Source: Pleodorina starrii
Lineage: Eukaryota; Chlorophyta; Chlorophyceae; Chlamydomonadales; Volvocaceae
Reading direction: 5' to 3'
DNA length: 64,000 bases
Assembly (NCBI GenBank): GCA_030267565.1
Contig: BRXU01000009.1
Span: forward strand, 1,448,001-1,512,000
Within the stretch, counting starts at the first letter, position 1, and every line of letters begins with the position of its first letter. Below, one piece after another: positions 1-15,995 of the stretch. Below the pieces are notes generated by a model. It saw only the letters and a program-made list of their open reading frames with translations, was not told the origin of the DNA and ran no database searches. The translations under genes were made by a program, and so were the position numbers.

Positions 1-1
1 C

Positions 2-1396
2 AGCGTCCTCCGCATCGGCAACTTCGCGGCTGGACACTACCTGGCAGCGGACGTGACCGGCATGCTCGTCACTGAGCTGTACGGCCTCAGCGCCACGCAG
101 CAGCAGGAACAGCAGGCCAAGGCGGTGTCGTACGCCGCCGCCAGTATGGGCAAGGCCGGCCGCGCGCAGCTGGCGGCGGCGCCGCCGCCGCCGGCCGCGA
201 AGAAGGCCAGGACGGCCGCCGGCGCCGCCGCCGGCGCCGACCCGTTGGCGGCGTTCGACGCCGCGACCGCGGCGGCGGCGGCAGCGGCGGCGGCGCCGGT
301 GACGTCACCGCAGGACGTCGAGGCGCAGCTCGCGGCGCTGGCGGTGGCGGAGGCGCTCCTTCAGGTGTACGGCCCGGCGCTGACGTCGGACTTGCGCGGC
401 CAGCTGGACGCGCTGTCGTACCACATGGCTGCCGTACTCGGGGAGGCGGCGTGCGTCGCCGGGCAGCCCGGCGCCGCCGCCGCGGCGCGCGCCGCTGACG
501 TCGCGGCGCTCCGGATTGCCGCCACACGCACGCTGGTGGCTAGCCTGGCGGCGCCGTGGCCGTCCCGCCACCCCTTCCTGTCTGACGGTGTACGGCTGCT
601 CTCCGCCGGCGCCAGCGGCGCCGCCGGCGCTGCGCTGGCGCAGGTATGCTCTGAGGGGCTTCAGGCGCTGGAGGCGCTGTTACGGCCGCGCAGCGCGCCG
701 CCGCGGGCCGGCGGCGCCGCCGGCGGCTCCTCCGCTGACGCGGCACAGGGCCTGCAGCTGCCGCGGCCGCGGCTGTGGAGCATGCTTGACCCCGTGCCGC
801 CACAGCCGCCAGCGGCGGCGGCGGTGGCGGCGGCGGCGGCCAGCACGATTCCGGTGGCGGAGGCGCCGCAGGCGCCTGTACAAAAGCCGGCGGACAAGAA
901 GCAGGAAGCGCCAGTGAAACAGCAACCACCTGCAGCAGCGGCGGCGGCGGCGGCGGCGGCGGCTCCGGCAACGGGAGGGAAGGCGGCGGCGGCAGCTGCG
1001 AAGGGCAAGGCCGCGAAGGGCGCTGCCGGGAAAACGCCGACGCCGACGCCTCCTCCTCCGCCGGCGGCGGCGGCCGTTGCTTCGGGCCCCGCCAGTGACA
1101 AGCCTGGCAAGCGGCGGAAGGGCGCGGACCGGAAGGCAGCAGCTGCTGCTGCTGCTGCTGCGCCGGCGGCTATGGATACGGATGCAAATGCAGAGGCGGA
1201 TGAAATGGAGGTGGATAGGGCGGGCGCATCGGCGGCGACGCCGTCGACCGCAGGGGCGGTGGCGGCCGCGCCGGCGCCTCGGTCGGCGGCGGCGGCGCCG
1301 GCCGCGGCGGTGTTTGGCGAGGAGAGCGAAGACAGCGAGGGGTCGCTGCCGGAGATTGACTCGGGGAACGACAGCGGCGACAGCGATGACGAGTAA
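2..1396 (+). CDS. PELP1/RIX1-like ribosome-biogenesis protein, 3' part
   Basis: The reading frame is open from base 2 to a TAA at 1394-1396 and continues upstream of the window, so about 464 C-terminal residues are visible and the true start is not. The non-repetitive part (about the first 230 residues) is Ala/Leu-rich alpha-helical. It contains a stretch ending CSEGLQALEALLRPR that resembles the conserved CSEAL..LTHPR segment of animal PELP1 and RIX1. A long Ala/Pro/Lys low-complexity linker and a Ser/Asp/Glu-rich acidic tail follow, also a PELP1 trait. Known PELP1/Rix1 proteins scaffold the RIX1 complex (with WDR18/Ipi3, TEX10/Ipi1 and SENP3 in animals) that matures 60S pre-ribosomes in the nucleolus. 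The family call rests on these short similarities and overall architecture, so another nuclear helical-repeat protein is possible. Confidence 0.55.
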   Translation, partial: SVLRIGNFAAGHYLAADVTGMLVTELYGLSATQQQEQQAKAVSYAAASMGKAGRAQLAAAPPPPAAKKARTAAGAAAGADPLAAFDAATAAAAAAAAAPVTSPQDVEAQLAALAVAEALLQVYGPALTSDLRGQLDALSYHMAAVLGEAACVAGQPGAAAAARAADVAALRIAATRTLVASLAAPWPSRHPFLSDGVRLLSAGASGAAGAALAQVCSEGLQALEALLRPRSAPPRAGGAAGGSSADAAQGLQLPRPRLWSMLDPVPPQPPAAAAVAAAAASTIPVAEAPQAPVQKPADKKQEAPVKQQPPAAAAAAAAAAAPATGGKAAAAAAKGKAAKGAAGKTPTPTPPPPPAAAAVASGPASDKPGKRRKGADRKAAAAAAAAAPAAMDTDANAEADEMEVDRAGASAATPSTAGAVAAAPAPRSAAAAPAAAVFGEESEDSEGSLPEIDSGNDSGDSDDE

Positions 1397-1595
1397 AGGG
1401 GCTGCCAAGGGCAGACAGGCAACTCGTGTCGCTCTTGCTTCCGATGTGCTGCCGCTGCTACTGCTTCTGATGGGCAACGCAACCGACGGCAACGTGTGTT
1501 TGTCTGGTCAACCAAAGGCCAGCACAACGGGTGTATCTGTGGTCCTGTACGTTTGTTCAGGTGCGACATGCACTGATGAGCATTTTGGGTCCCAC

Positions 1596-1600
1596 TGTAA
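1596..1600 (+). terminator. TGTAA polyadenylation signal of the PELP1-like gene
   Basis: TGTAA, the volvocine poly(A) signal, lies 200 bases after the stop codon at 1394-1396. It faces the opposing signal at 1788-1792, as expected for two convergent genes. Confidence 0.6.
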
Positions 1601-1787
1601 AATGGTGCCTGTCAAGCAATGCCTGCGGCTCGGAAGATAGGGTAACGGCAGGCCTCCGCCCAAGAAATACACCAGGGTAGTGGAAACATGGAGGCGCCAG
1701 TCCTCGTGGCCCCTCGGTAAGGCTGTCAGGCGGAGATCACGATGTCGGATCGTGAACGGTGTGAATGAATGCTGAAATATTTTGAAT

Positions 1788-1792
1788 TTACA
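1788..1792 (-). terminator. TGTAA polyadenylation signal of the mTERF-like gene
   Basis: TTACA on the + strand reads TGTAA on the minus strand, about 256 bases downstream of the minus-strand stop at 2048-2050. It gives the mTERF-like gene a 3'UTR of roughly 270 bases. Confidence 0.55.
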
Positions 1793-2047
1793 AAATGCAT
1801 CGGTACGGCACTACGGCACCCTGTGGTCTGCCCAGCCGTGTGAGGATCCATTGCATGTGTTAAGTCTCCGAAACGCCAGAGCCCACCCAACTTCAGTCTG
1901 CAATTTTCAGGGCATAGATATTCAAATTTAATAAAAAAAATCACCACCAGAAAAGGTACAAAACTGCCACATTGCGATCTCATATATATCCCGAGCTCGC
2001 GCTGCTCAGGTACGGAAGAATGTTGTGCGCTTTTGCCCTGTTACGAC

Positions 2048-4185
2048 TTATGACGACGGAGAGCACGATACAGACGGTGCCGCCGCCGCCGCTGCCGCCG
2101 CAGCCGTCACCACCATCGCATCCCGCGCTGCTGCCGCCGCTGACGCATCGCCCTGCCGGCCGCCGTCGCCATTGCTGACGCCGCCGCCAAGCCCGCTGCC
2201 GCCGCCTCCCACCACCACCGCGTCCAGCTTGTCGATTGGTTGCGGCTTCCTCTTGTAAATCTCCTTCTCGATGTACACCTGGGGCATCGGCATTGGCAGC
2301 GGCAGCGGCAGCGGGGTTTTGCTACTCTCTTCACACGCGTTACGACAGTACGGCAGCGCAAGACGCTTTTCCGGAGTGGCCGCAGCTCGTCCGTCCACAG
2401 AGGTTCCGGAGCCATTACGGGCTTCCTTCGCCCTCCTTAGTCCTCAGCGCTCGGCTCTCTCATCTCTCCCCCGCCAACGATTTCGTCGGCAAATGCATGC
2501 ACGCCCAACACTCTCTCGCCGCTAAAACCCCTCTGTTTCCGGTACTCGACCGTGCTACGCTTCGCGTCGTAGACCGATCCCGGCAAATACGGCACCGTAC
2601 CTGCCAGTCCTCCTGCTTCGTACGGCTGTACCCCGCGGCCGTCCAGGTGCTGGTGGCCGAATCGAAGAACACGGGCTCCAGGGGCACGTCCCACTGCTCC
2701 GCCCGCCGTATGACATCTGGATCCATCTGTTTGTGAGATCGGCGATGGATGTGAGATCGAGGGGGTGCGTTGGAAGGCTGGGGGTCTGGAGGGCAGCACG
2801 CCTCATCCTCGTCGCTCGCCAGCACAGCGTTTGCCCCGTTGGGGCCTCGTTGGGCCCTCAAATCGACTCCATTGGGATGTTCCCAAGTCACCTTCCCGCC
2901 CTTTGCTTCCGCTCCGCTCCCTCCCTCCCTCCCTCCCTCCCGGAACTCCTTTGCGAGCTCTCCGCGCCGCCCACCGCCGAATCGCGCCGCAGCGCACTGC
3001 CCACCGCCGCCGAGGTAGACAGGTAGAGGTTGAGGTAGACAGGTAGTTGCATACCCATCCCCTTTCATATCCCCCGACCCGACCCGACCCGACCCGACCC
3101 GACCCGACCCGACCCGACCCGACCCGACCCGACCCGACCCGACCCCCTTCAGGGAGCCACCACGGTATCTGAGTACCCCACCTGCAGCACCTCCAGCGGG
3201 TCCCGCTTGGTGTACCACTTGCGCAGTGTGGCCACCACACTGAAGCACTGCCGCGGATCCAGAAGCTCCGGGAGCGTCTCCAGAACCACCTCGGGCCGCG
3301 GAAGGGAGTGCAGCACCTTGCACACCTGGGCAGCACCGTGCGCCCCGTCGAGCACGGGCGGCGGGGGGCGGGGGACGGGAGACGGGGGGCGGGGAGGCGG
3401 GGAGGGTGAGGGGTGGAGTGTGGGGGTTGGAGTGTGGGGGTGGTCTGAATTGGCAATGGGCTCACAGGCGGAGAGGGGGGAGGGTAACATGAAGGACACC
3501 TCGTCCATTGGGGGGTAAGGGGGCGGGGGTAGAACAGGAGGACTGATGCCCTCCGGGGGGAGGAGGAGGGGCAGGAGGAGGCCGTGGCGGGCGGGAGGGC
3601 ACGGGCGAGGGTGAGGGTGAGGGTGGTCCGAGGTTGGTTGGTTGCTAGGAGCTGCTGATTACGGTACCCCGGCGTACGGCGCAAGAGGCCAATGGATTCG
3701 TGGAACTGTGTAGCCCGATGTAGACCCTCAAGACCCTCACATACACACACACACACAAGCTCAAAGCCGTCAAGGCACACACACCCTCAGGCCCTCACAC
3801 ACCCAAAGATGAAGGAAACGAGAAAACAAAGGACCCTAAAAAGCACCAAAGCCGCAAAGACTCAAAAACGACGCAGCGCCGATGCACCTCGCTCAGGTTG
3901 GCCTCCAGCTTCTGGCGGCTCCACAGCAGTGTGCGCGGGTGCTTGGACAGCAGCACTTCCACATTGAGAGCCGGGAAGGCCATCTGGGGGGCGGCGAGTG
4001 GAGAGAGGGGAGCGGAGAGCGGAGAGCGGAAGCGCAAGCAGCGGGGAAAGACGACGGGTGAGAAGGGAGAGCGGAGAGGGGAGAGGGCAACGCCGGTGGT
4101 GCGGGGGGTAAGAAACCACGAAGCGCAAAGAAGGAACTGACACACACACACATACACACACCAGGAAGCAAAGTCGCAGCGCGAC

Positions 4186-4240
<55 letters not shown>

Positions 4241-5446
4241 GTTCCCTCCCAGTCGCCCAGTCGCCCAGTCGCGCGTGTGGCAACGTGCCCTCCCGCCTGC
4301 CATACCGTACCGTACTTTAATGAGGACGAGCTTGGCTGCCAAGTCGGGGTCGGCCACCACACGCGCCTGAACCGGACGAGGTTGTGGAAGGGGCCGGACG
4401 AGGTTGTGGAAGGGACCGGACGGGGTTGTGGAAGGTGCCGGACGGGGTTGTGGAAGAGGAACAGCAGCGAGGTCAAAAAGGTCGATAGAGGAACGGCGAA
4501 CGGACCCAGCAGCCTTTTTAAAAAACCACAAGGGGAATGGTGACGGGCGGGCAGGGGGCTGGCGGGAGGTATTGGAACGCAGGCGCCTTCCCCGGGAGGG
4601 CTGCACTGCACCTCACTGCACCTCTCTGCACCTCACTGCACTGCACGGAATCGGGGTTACGGGTTGTGATGGGTCGAGGGGCGGGCGGGCGACGGACAGA
4701 AAAGGGGCACTCCCCCAAACGGAGGGAGGGCATTCCCCCAAACTGATGGAGCGACGCCGGGTGGTCTCAGTGGCTCACCCAGTCCGAGGCCCGCATCTGC
4801 TCCATATTGATAGGCAGATTGGGCAGCAACGACTCAAAGGTGTCCAGTTGCTGTTCCAACTGGGAGGCCTGCGTCAGGTTGATTGGGGGCTCTAGGAGTG
4901 AGATGCGTGAGATGCGTAGGGGTCAGTAACCTGGCTGCAGCAGCCAGCAAACCCAGCAGAAACTCCCCTAACGCTTAAAGCGGGGGTTTGGGGAGGGGAT
5001 GTCTCTCGTCGCCTACTGGATCTAAGCGCCAAAAGCGAAAGCAGGCACTGGATGAGGGCGCTGTGCACTGAGGTCAGTAGTCCTCAACCCTCTTACTTCC
5101 TTTTCGACACCCACGCACGGTGGCCTCTCGTGCACGCGCAGCCTGGCTTCAAAACCCGAACTCCATATCCCCCAATTTTTCACTCGGCATTGCCACCAGG
5201 CCATACCTGCAAACCGATGCGTGCTCCCGCAGCGATGACCTCGCCACGGGTTTTGCGCTTCAGACGCAGCTGCAGGTCCGCGTTCACACTCTTTGAATCG
5301 CTTGTATTCCCTGATATTTTAGAGCTGTCGTCTTTTGCGAGCACCCGCAACCGGTGCCCTCGAGAGAAGGGGACATTGCGCGTCGCGGACGCGTGAACGC
5401 ATCTCGCACGCGGATAAGACGACAGACCGTTGATCATCATTTTCAT
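2048..5446 (-). CDS. plastid-targeted mTERF-like helical protein
   Basis: Seven exons on the minus strand: 5446-5207, 4889-4779, 4366-4316, 3983-3888, 3325-3182, 2726-2601 and 2278-2048. All introns are GT..AG and phase 0, giving 332 aa. The first ~45 residues are rich in Arg/Ser/Ala with few acidic residues, as in a chloroplast or mitochondrial transit peptide. The middle holds Leu/Pro-spaced helical units such as FPALNVEVLLSKHPRTLLW and LPRPEVVLETLPELLDP, which resemble mTERF repeats (helix, then 'P..LL'). mTERF proteins bind organelle nucleic acids and act in transcription or splicing. The C-terminus ends in a Gly/Ala-rich tail. The gene structure is well supported, but the family name is an inference from repeat spacing; an unrelated green-algal organelle protein is the alternative. 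Confidence 0.5.
3070..3145. repeat. (GACCC)n pentanucleotide microsatellite
   Basis: About 14 uninterrupted copies of GACCC lie in the sixth intron of the mTERF-like gene (2727-3181), just after that intron's donor when read on the minus strand. Confidence 0.9.
4182..4241. repeat. (CAGA)n tetranucleotide microsatellite
   Basis: About 14 tandem CAGA units in the third intron of the mTERF-like gene, preceded by a (CA)n run at about 4140-4160. Confidence 0.9.
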
Positions 5447-5845
5447 TTTTAGTACTCGTTCGTTTAGAGGTTCATGTTTCTATAGATATTGAGTTGACAG
5501 CGCTTGACGGTAGAATAATATAATAGAACTCAAGACTGCGACGGCATCGACGTAGAGACAACCTTGCAATTTTCCCTGAACAAACATCGACAAACCAAAG
5601 TATGCAGCAGGTTGGCATTGGTGCGCACCAGGTCTTGATGACCCCGAATCCGCTCGTCACATTAACGGAAATAACGAACCGACGGCGACAAGACCTCGTG
5701 TGCGAGGCGACCAAAGGGAGGATAAAGGGCACAGGAAGCCAGTCGACGCACCTCGCACGCTGGACGGTTAATAACGGTAAAACGCTGCGCAGCGTCAGCA
5801 AAGCACAGGACGGCGACCAGAAGGCCGCAAACCCCACAAACGCCG
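5447..5845. other. 5' flank of the mTERF-like gene
   Basis: AT-richer than its surroundings. It presumably holds the promoter and 5'UTR of the minus-strand gene that starts at 5446. No convincing gene is present in either direction. Confidence 0.4.
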
Positions 5846-5962
5846 CCGTGCCGCATCAGCGATGCGGCATCACGCCATCATTCCAAAGCACGGTGATCCT
5901 AGCTGGGCAAGCTATGTAAGTACGTGGTGACATTGTTTGCAGTGGCCGCGATACGCAGTTTG
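5846..5962. repeat. block R1, first copy of a ~120-bp direct repeat
   Basis: Contains GCCGCATC-AGC-GATGCGGC, a perfect 8-bp inverted repeat with a 3-base loop, then ATCACGCCATCATTCC, AAGCTATGTAAGTACGTG and CAGTGGCCGCGAT. The same order and spacing recur at 6792-6910 with roughly 80 percent identity by eye. Two units of the 19-bp minisatellite follow it at about 5996-6024. Confidence 0.8.
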
Positions 5963-6292
5963 TAAGCTTGTGTTCAGTCCTGTTCAGTCGAGACTGGGCC
6001 CATGGGTCGAGGCTGGGCCCATGAGTCTAGCTGGGTGGCTATCTTAAGATATGGATACATATTCGGGAGAAACTTTTGGAAATATGAAGATAATTTTGCC
6101 GTGCAAAAAGCTAAAGGTTTAGATAATCAGGCCTCACAGGTGGGCATGATATCTCCCGGGGCCGTGTTTAGCCGGGAAAACCCCCTCCTAGACAGTTCCT
6201 GACAGATACTCTCAGCGCTTCTGAGCCAGAAGTATCTCTGGCCGTAGATAGCAAAATAAGGCAGCCACCCTGGTCGGCCGGTCGACCCGGTC

Positions 6293-6788
6293 GAGGCTGG
6301 GCCCATGGGTCAAGGCTGGGCCCATGGGTCGAGGCTGGGCCGATGGGTCGAGGCTAGGCCCATGGGTCGAGGCTGGGCCCATGGGTCGAGGCTGGGCCCA
6401 TGGGTCGAGGCTGGGCCCATGGGCCGAGGCTGGGCCCATGGGTCGAGGCTGGGCCCATGCGTCGAGGCTGGGCCCATGGGTCGAGGCTGGGCCCATGGGT
6501 CGAGGCTGGGCCCATGGGTCGAGGCTGGGCCGATGGGTCGAGGCTGGGCCGATGGGTCGAGGCTGGGCCCATGGGTCGAGGCTAGGCCCATGGGTCGAGG
6601 CTGGGCCTATGGGTCGAGGCAGGGCCCATGGGTCGAGGCTAGGTCCATGGGTCGAGGCTGGGCCCATGGGTCGAGGCTGGGCCCATGGGCCGAGGCTGGG
6701 CCCATGGGTGGAGGCTGGGCCCATAGGTCGAGGCTAGGCCCATGGGTCGAGGCTGGGCCCATGGGTCGAGGCTGGGCCCATGGGTCGG
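6293..6788. repeat. 19-bp minisatellite GGGCCCATGGGTCGAGGCT
   Basis: About 26 head-to-tail units with scattered single-base changes. Because 19 is not a multiple of 3 and the unit has no stop, several frames stay open on both strands; I treat these as artefacts. Each unit contains the palindromic core CCCATGGG. Confidence 0.95.
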
Positions 6789-6791
6789 AGG

Positions 6792-6910
6792 GCCGCTGTG
6801 TCGCATCAGTGATGCGGCATCACGCCATCATTCCGGAGCATCGCGGTCCTGGCTCTGCAAGCTATGTAAGTACGTGTTGACGCTACTAGCAGTGGCCGCG
6901 ATGTGCAGTT
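6792..6910. repeat. block R2, second copy of the ~120-bp direct repeat
   Basis: Direct-orientation copy of 5846-5962, placed at the far end of the 19-bp array. Its hairpin has decayed (TCGCATCAGTGATGCGGC). It contains GCTATGTAAGTACGTG, which could act as a 5' splice site or a TGTAA signal, but no gene joins to it. Confidence 0.8.
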
Positions 6911-8190
6911 TGTGTGCTTTGTTCCCCCACATGTGGTGCTAATAGTATCATCGCCTCACCCACCAACGCCTCCACGAGGCAGGGCGACGGACGAGGCACA
7001 TTCCTGCCAGTAATGCACCATCGTAACCTCTCCAGAAAAACATCGACTCTTGCTCTCTCACACACACGCACCCCTCTGTACCTTGCTCTCACCGGCTCCG
7101 GCGCCCGTCCTTATTACGGCGAGCCGCCGGCAGCACACGTACGGACATCATTCATGGACCGCATACCGTAACTAGCCAGAGGGGAACTGGGCGGATACCC
7201 AGCACCGGGCGGGTACCGTCACAGACGGACGGCTGTCACGCGGTGTGGTGGATGCCGACGGTAGGCACAACATGGATCGTGCAAAATCCCTCGGAACCAC
7301 ACCTACCGGGGTCGCCGGAGGGAAATCCTTTTCACCGGCACCGCCCGCTTGTGCGCCAGCTGCGCGTCTGCGTGCCTTATTCGGGACCTCTCCTCCAAAG
7401 CACCCGGCCCTCGGCCCAGTACCAGGGACCCAGACCCGCGGCCGGGTGACCATAAGGCCTAGCAGACCGAGCCGTAGCCATTCCGCACCCCATTATACCT
7501 CTCGGTGGCAGCGGGGGCACGGCAGCCGTGCCCCGCAGCCTTTGACAGCCAATCAAACCGACATACAGGCCAGTGTACCTACCCATGCCAAGGGTGCAAA
7601 GGGCGTATCGGTACCACCTGCACTTCCGGCCGCTTTCGGACATCAGCCCGATAAGCCACCAGAACAGACCTTCGGCCTGGGCCTTTCGCCTGCCGCCTGC
7701 GGCTCCGGAACCGCCTCGACACCGACACACGGCGCCCTCACGGCCGAGCCAGGCGCACCTTCGTCGCCCAAAGAAAGAAACAGTACAGCAAGCCAGCCAC
7801 CAGCTGGCAGGACGGGCGGGTCTACTGCGGGTATTTCTGGTCGCGCAAAAAAGCAACCGGCTCTTCCGAAGCACATGAAAGGAAAAACGAAAGAGGCGAC
7901 GGTCTCAACCACTACCACCGTTCCGAACGCGCCGACAGACCACCATCCCCTTTTTGGGCCCCATCGCGGTGCCCCCTGGAACGGAGAAAATTCGACACGA
8001 CGCACACACACACAGAGTGAGAGCCACGGTGGCCGCGGCGCCGATGTTACGTTATGCTTCCTCCCTCAACAGTGCCATCCCCCACCACACAGGTGCCCGG
8101 CACTGTGGCGTAACCAAGCCCTGCGATGCAGCCACGCCAGCAACTGACGCCACCACCACCGCCACCACCACCACCTCAACCCACCTCGCC
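6911..8190. other. intergenic stretch, no supported gene
   Basis: GC-rich, Pro/Thr/Arg-biased in every frame, with one long open frame on the + strand (7245-8147) that matches no family I recognise. Nothing else identifiable is seen. Confidence 0.4.
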
Positions 8191-8195
8191 TTACA
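8191..8195 (-). terminator. candidate TGTAA polyadenylation signal of NTRC
   Basis: TTACA on the + strand is the first minus-strand TGTAA after the NTRC stop at 9291, implying a 3'UTR of about 1.1 kb. That is long but within the range for volvocine genes. Confidence 0.4.
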
Positions 8196-9290
8196 CAGAA
8201 CATGGATGCGCCCCCAAGAGTGCCCATAACCTGTGGCGACATTCGTCCCCACATACCGTGCTGTCCCAATCGGAGGGCGCTCGGGGCAGTGTGCGTTCGT
8301 GACGCTCAGCGGCTTTGCCAACCTCCCTCCGCCTCGCCGACGGCCGGCCTGCGCGGCCACCTGTATGACGTGCTCTGCTATGCAGCGCACACCCAGAAGA
8401 TAACGCAGGCAAACCTCAGGGCCGCACAGGTTGGGGCCCAGCCAATGACAACCACAGACAGATAGATGAAACGAACCTCAGAACAAACGCACTCTACACA
8501 CACACGCACACGTGCACGGTTCCTCAAAACACGACGCTTGCATACAAAATGGTAGTAGACGAGCTATACGCTCTACGCATGAAAAGCAAAGCACAAGCAC
8601 AAAGGGCTGACTTAGGGGGGAGGAACGCAAAGGCGCCCCCACAAAGCACCTTCCGCTCCACTCAAAAAGCTTTTGCCGTAACGAACACTCTCTCTTCCAC
8701 CCTCCCACACATAGACACACGCCTCGCAACTTTGATGTGCGCCGGCCCCTCACATTTACCCCTGTTGACATCACACCGCACCCGCTCCTGCCCAGGAGGG
8801 GCACCGCGCCCGCTCCTGCCCGGTTTCTCTTGCTATTTCAAAATCCCCACGAAACCCCACCGACCCGAATCAAGAGACCGGCAAAGCACAGCGCCCCCTT
8901 CTCGAACCCCCCACCCTTGCGCCTCGGAGGGTTCCCGTACCATGTCGTATCATGTCGTCAACTCTTCTCCTGCCCCGCGATGCGCATCATCACGCCCCAT
9001 CACGCCAAAACTCACGGCTCCGCCTTCCCGCAAATACAAAATACATCCCTAACCCTCCGCCACCCCTCTTCCTCCCGCTCCCCTCAAAAGACACCTTTTA
9101 TCTATTTTCACTACATCAAACGCAGCCCAGTTGGTTCCGCACCTTATGACGAGCCGGGTCACCTCCTCTCGGCGCCTTCCGCCCCCTCACGCGGCCCCTC
9201 TCCCGCTTCCTCCCTCCCTCCCTTCCTTCCCCCGCGGTTTCTGCTCCTCACTTCCTGCTCCTCACGTTCCTGTCCTCACTGCCTGTCCGC

Positions 9291-15702
<6,412 letters not shown>

Positions 15703-15995
15703 CCTTCTGCGCGCTCCGAGCGTCTCAGCGAAATGATGCTACGCTGCTAAATATTGTGCGCTTTTGTATATTACGAAATCTCCAGTATCTCCTTTATGCA
15801 TAGCTGTTCAGACAATGTCCGCGTCCGGAGCTCCCTCGGTACGGGTACGGCAATCGCATTGAGCGGAAAATTAATCGCTCAGCGCGATCGCAACTTGCCA
15901 GCTTGCTGTGGTTTCTAGCCTCAGACACAATGACGTTGGTGTAACTGGTGTTCAATTTGGGTGTAGGAATCTTATATTGCCCTCGGCACGGCACG
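15703..15995. promoter_or_regulatory. bidirectional promoter region between NTRC and LRRC40
   Basis: Only 293 bases separate the two start codons, which face away from each other. The interval is AT-richer than the genes. It contains an inverted TGAGCG..CGCTCA pair around GGAAAATTAAT (about 15858-15881) and a TGACGTT box near 15930. Function is inferred from position only. Confidence 0.5.

Noticed and set aside
680..1569. Long minus-strand Ala- and Arg-rich frames opposite the PELP1-like exon
   Set aside because: Shadow frames of GC-rich coding sequence; the + strand frame has the conserved segment and the acidic tail.
6212..6880. Repetitive open frames (GPASTHGPSLDPWAQPRP-like and GRGWAHGSRLGPWVEA-like)
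   Set aside because: Several frames on both strands are equally open through the 19-bp minisatellite; there is no start context, splice logic or flanking coding sequence.
7245..8147. 300-codon + strand open frame
   Set aside because: Pro/Thr/Ser/His-rich without recognisable motif or gradient, in a GC-rich region where random frames are long; no supporting exon structure. Kept as unassigned sequence.
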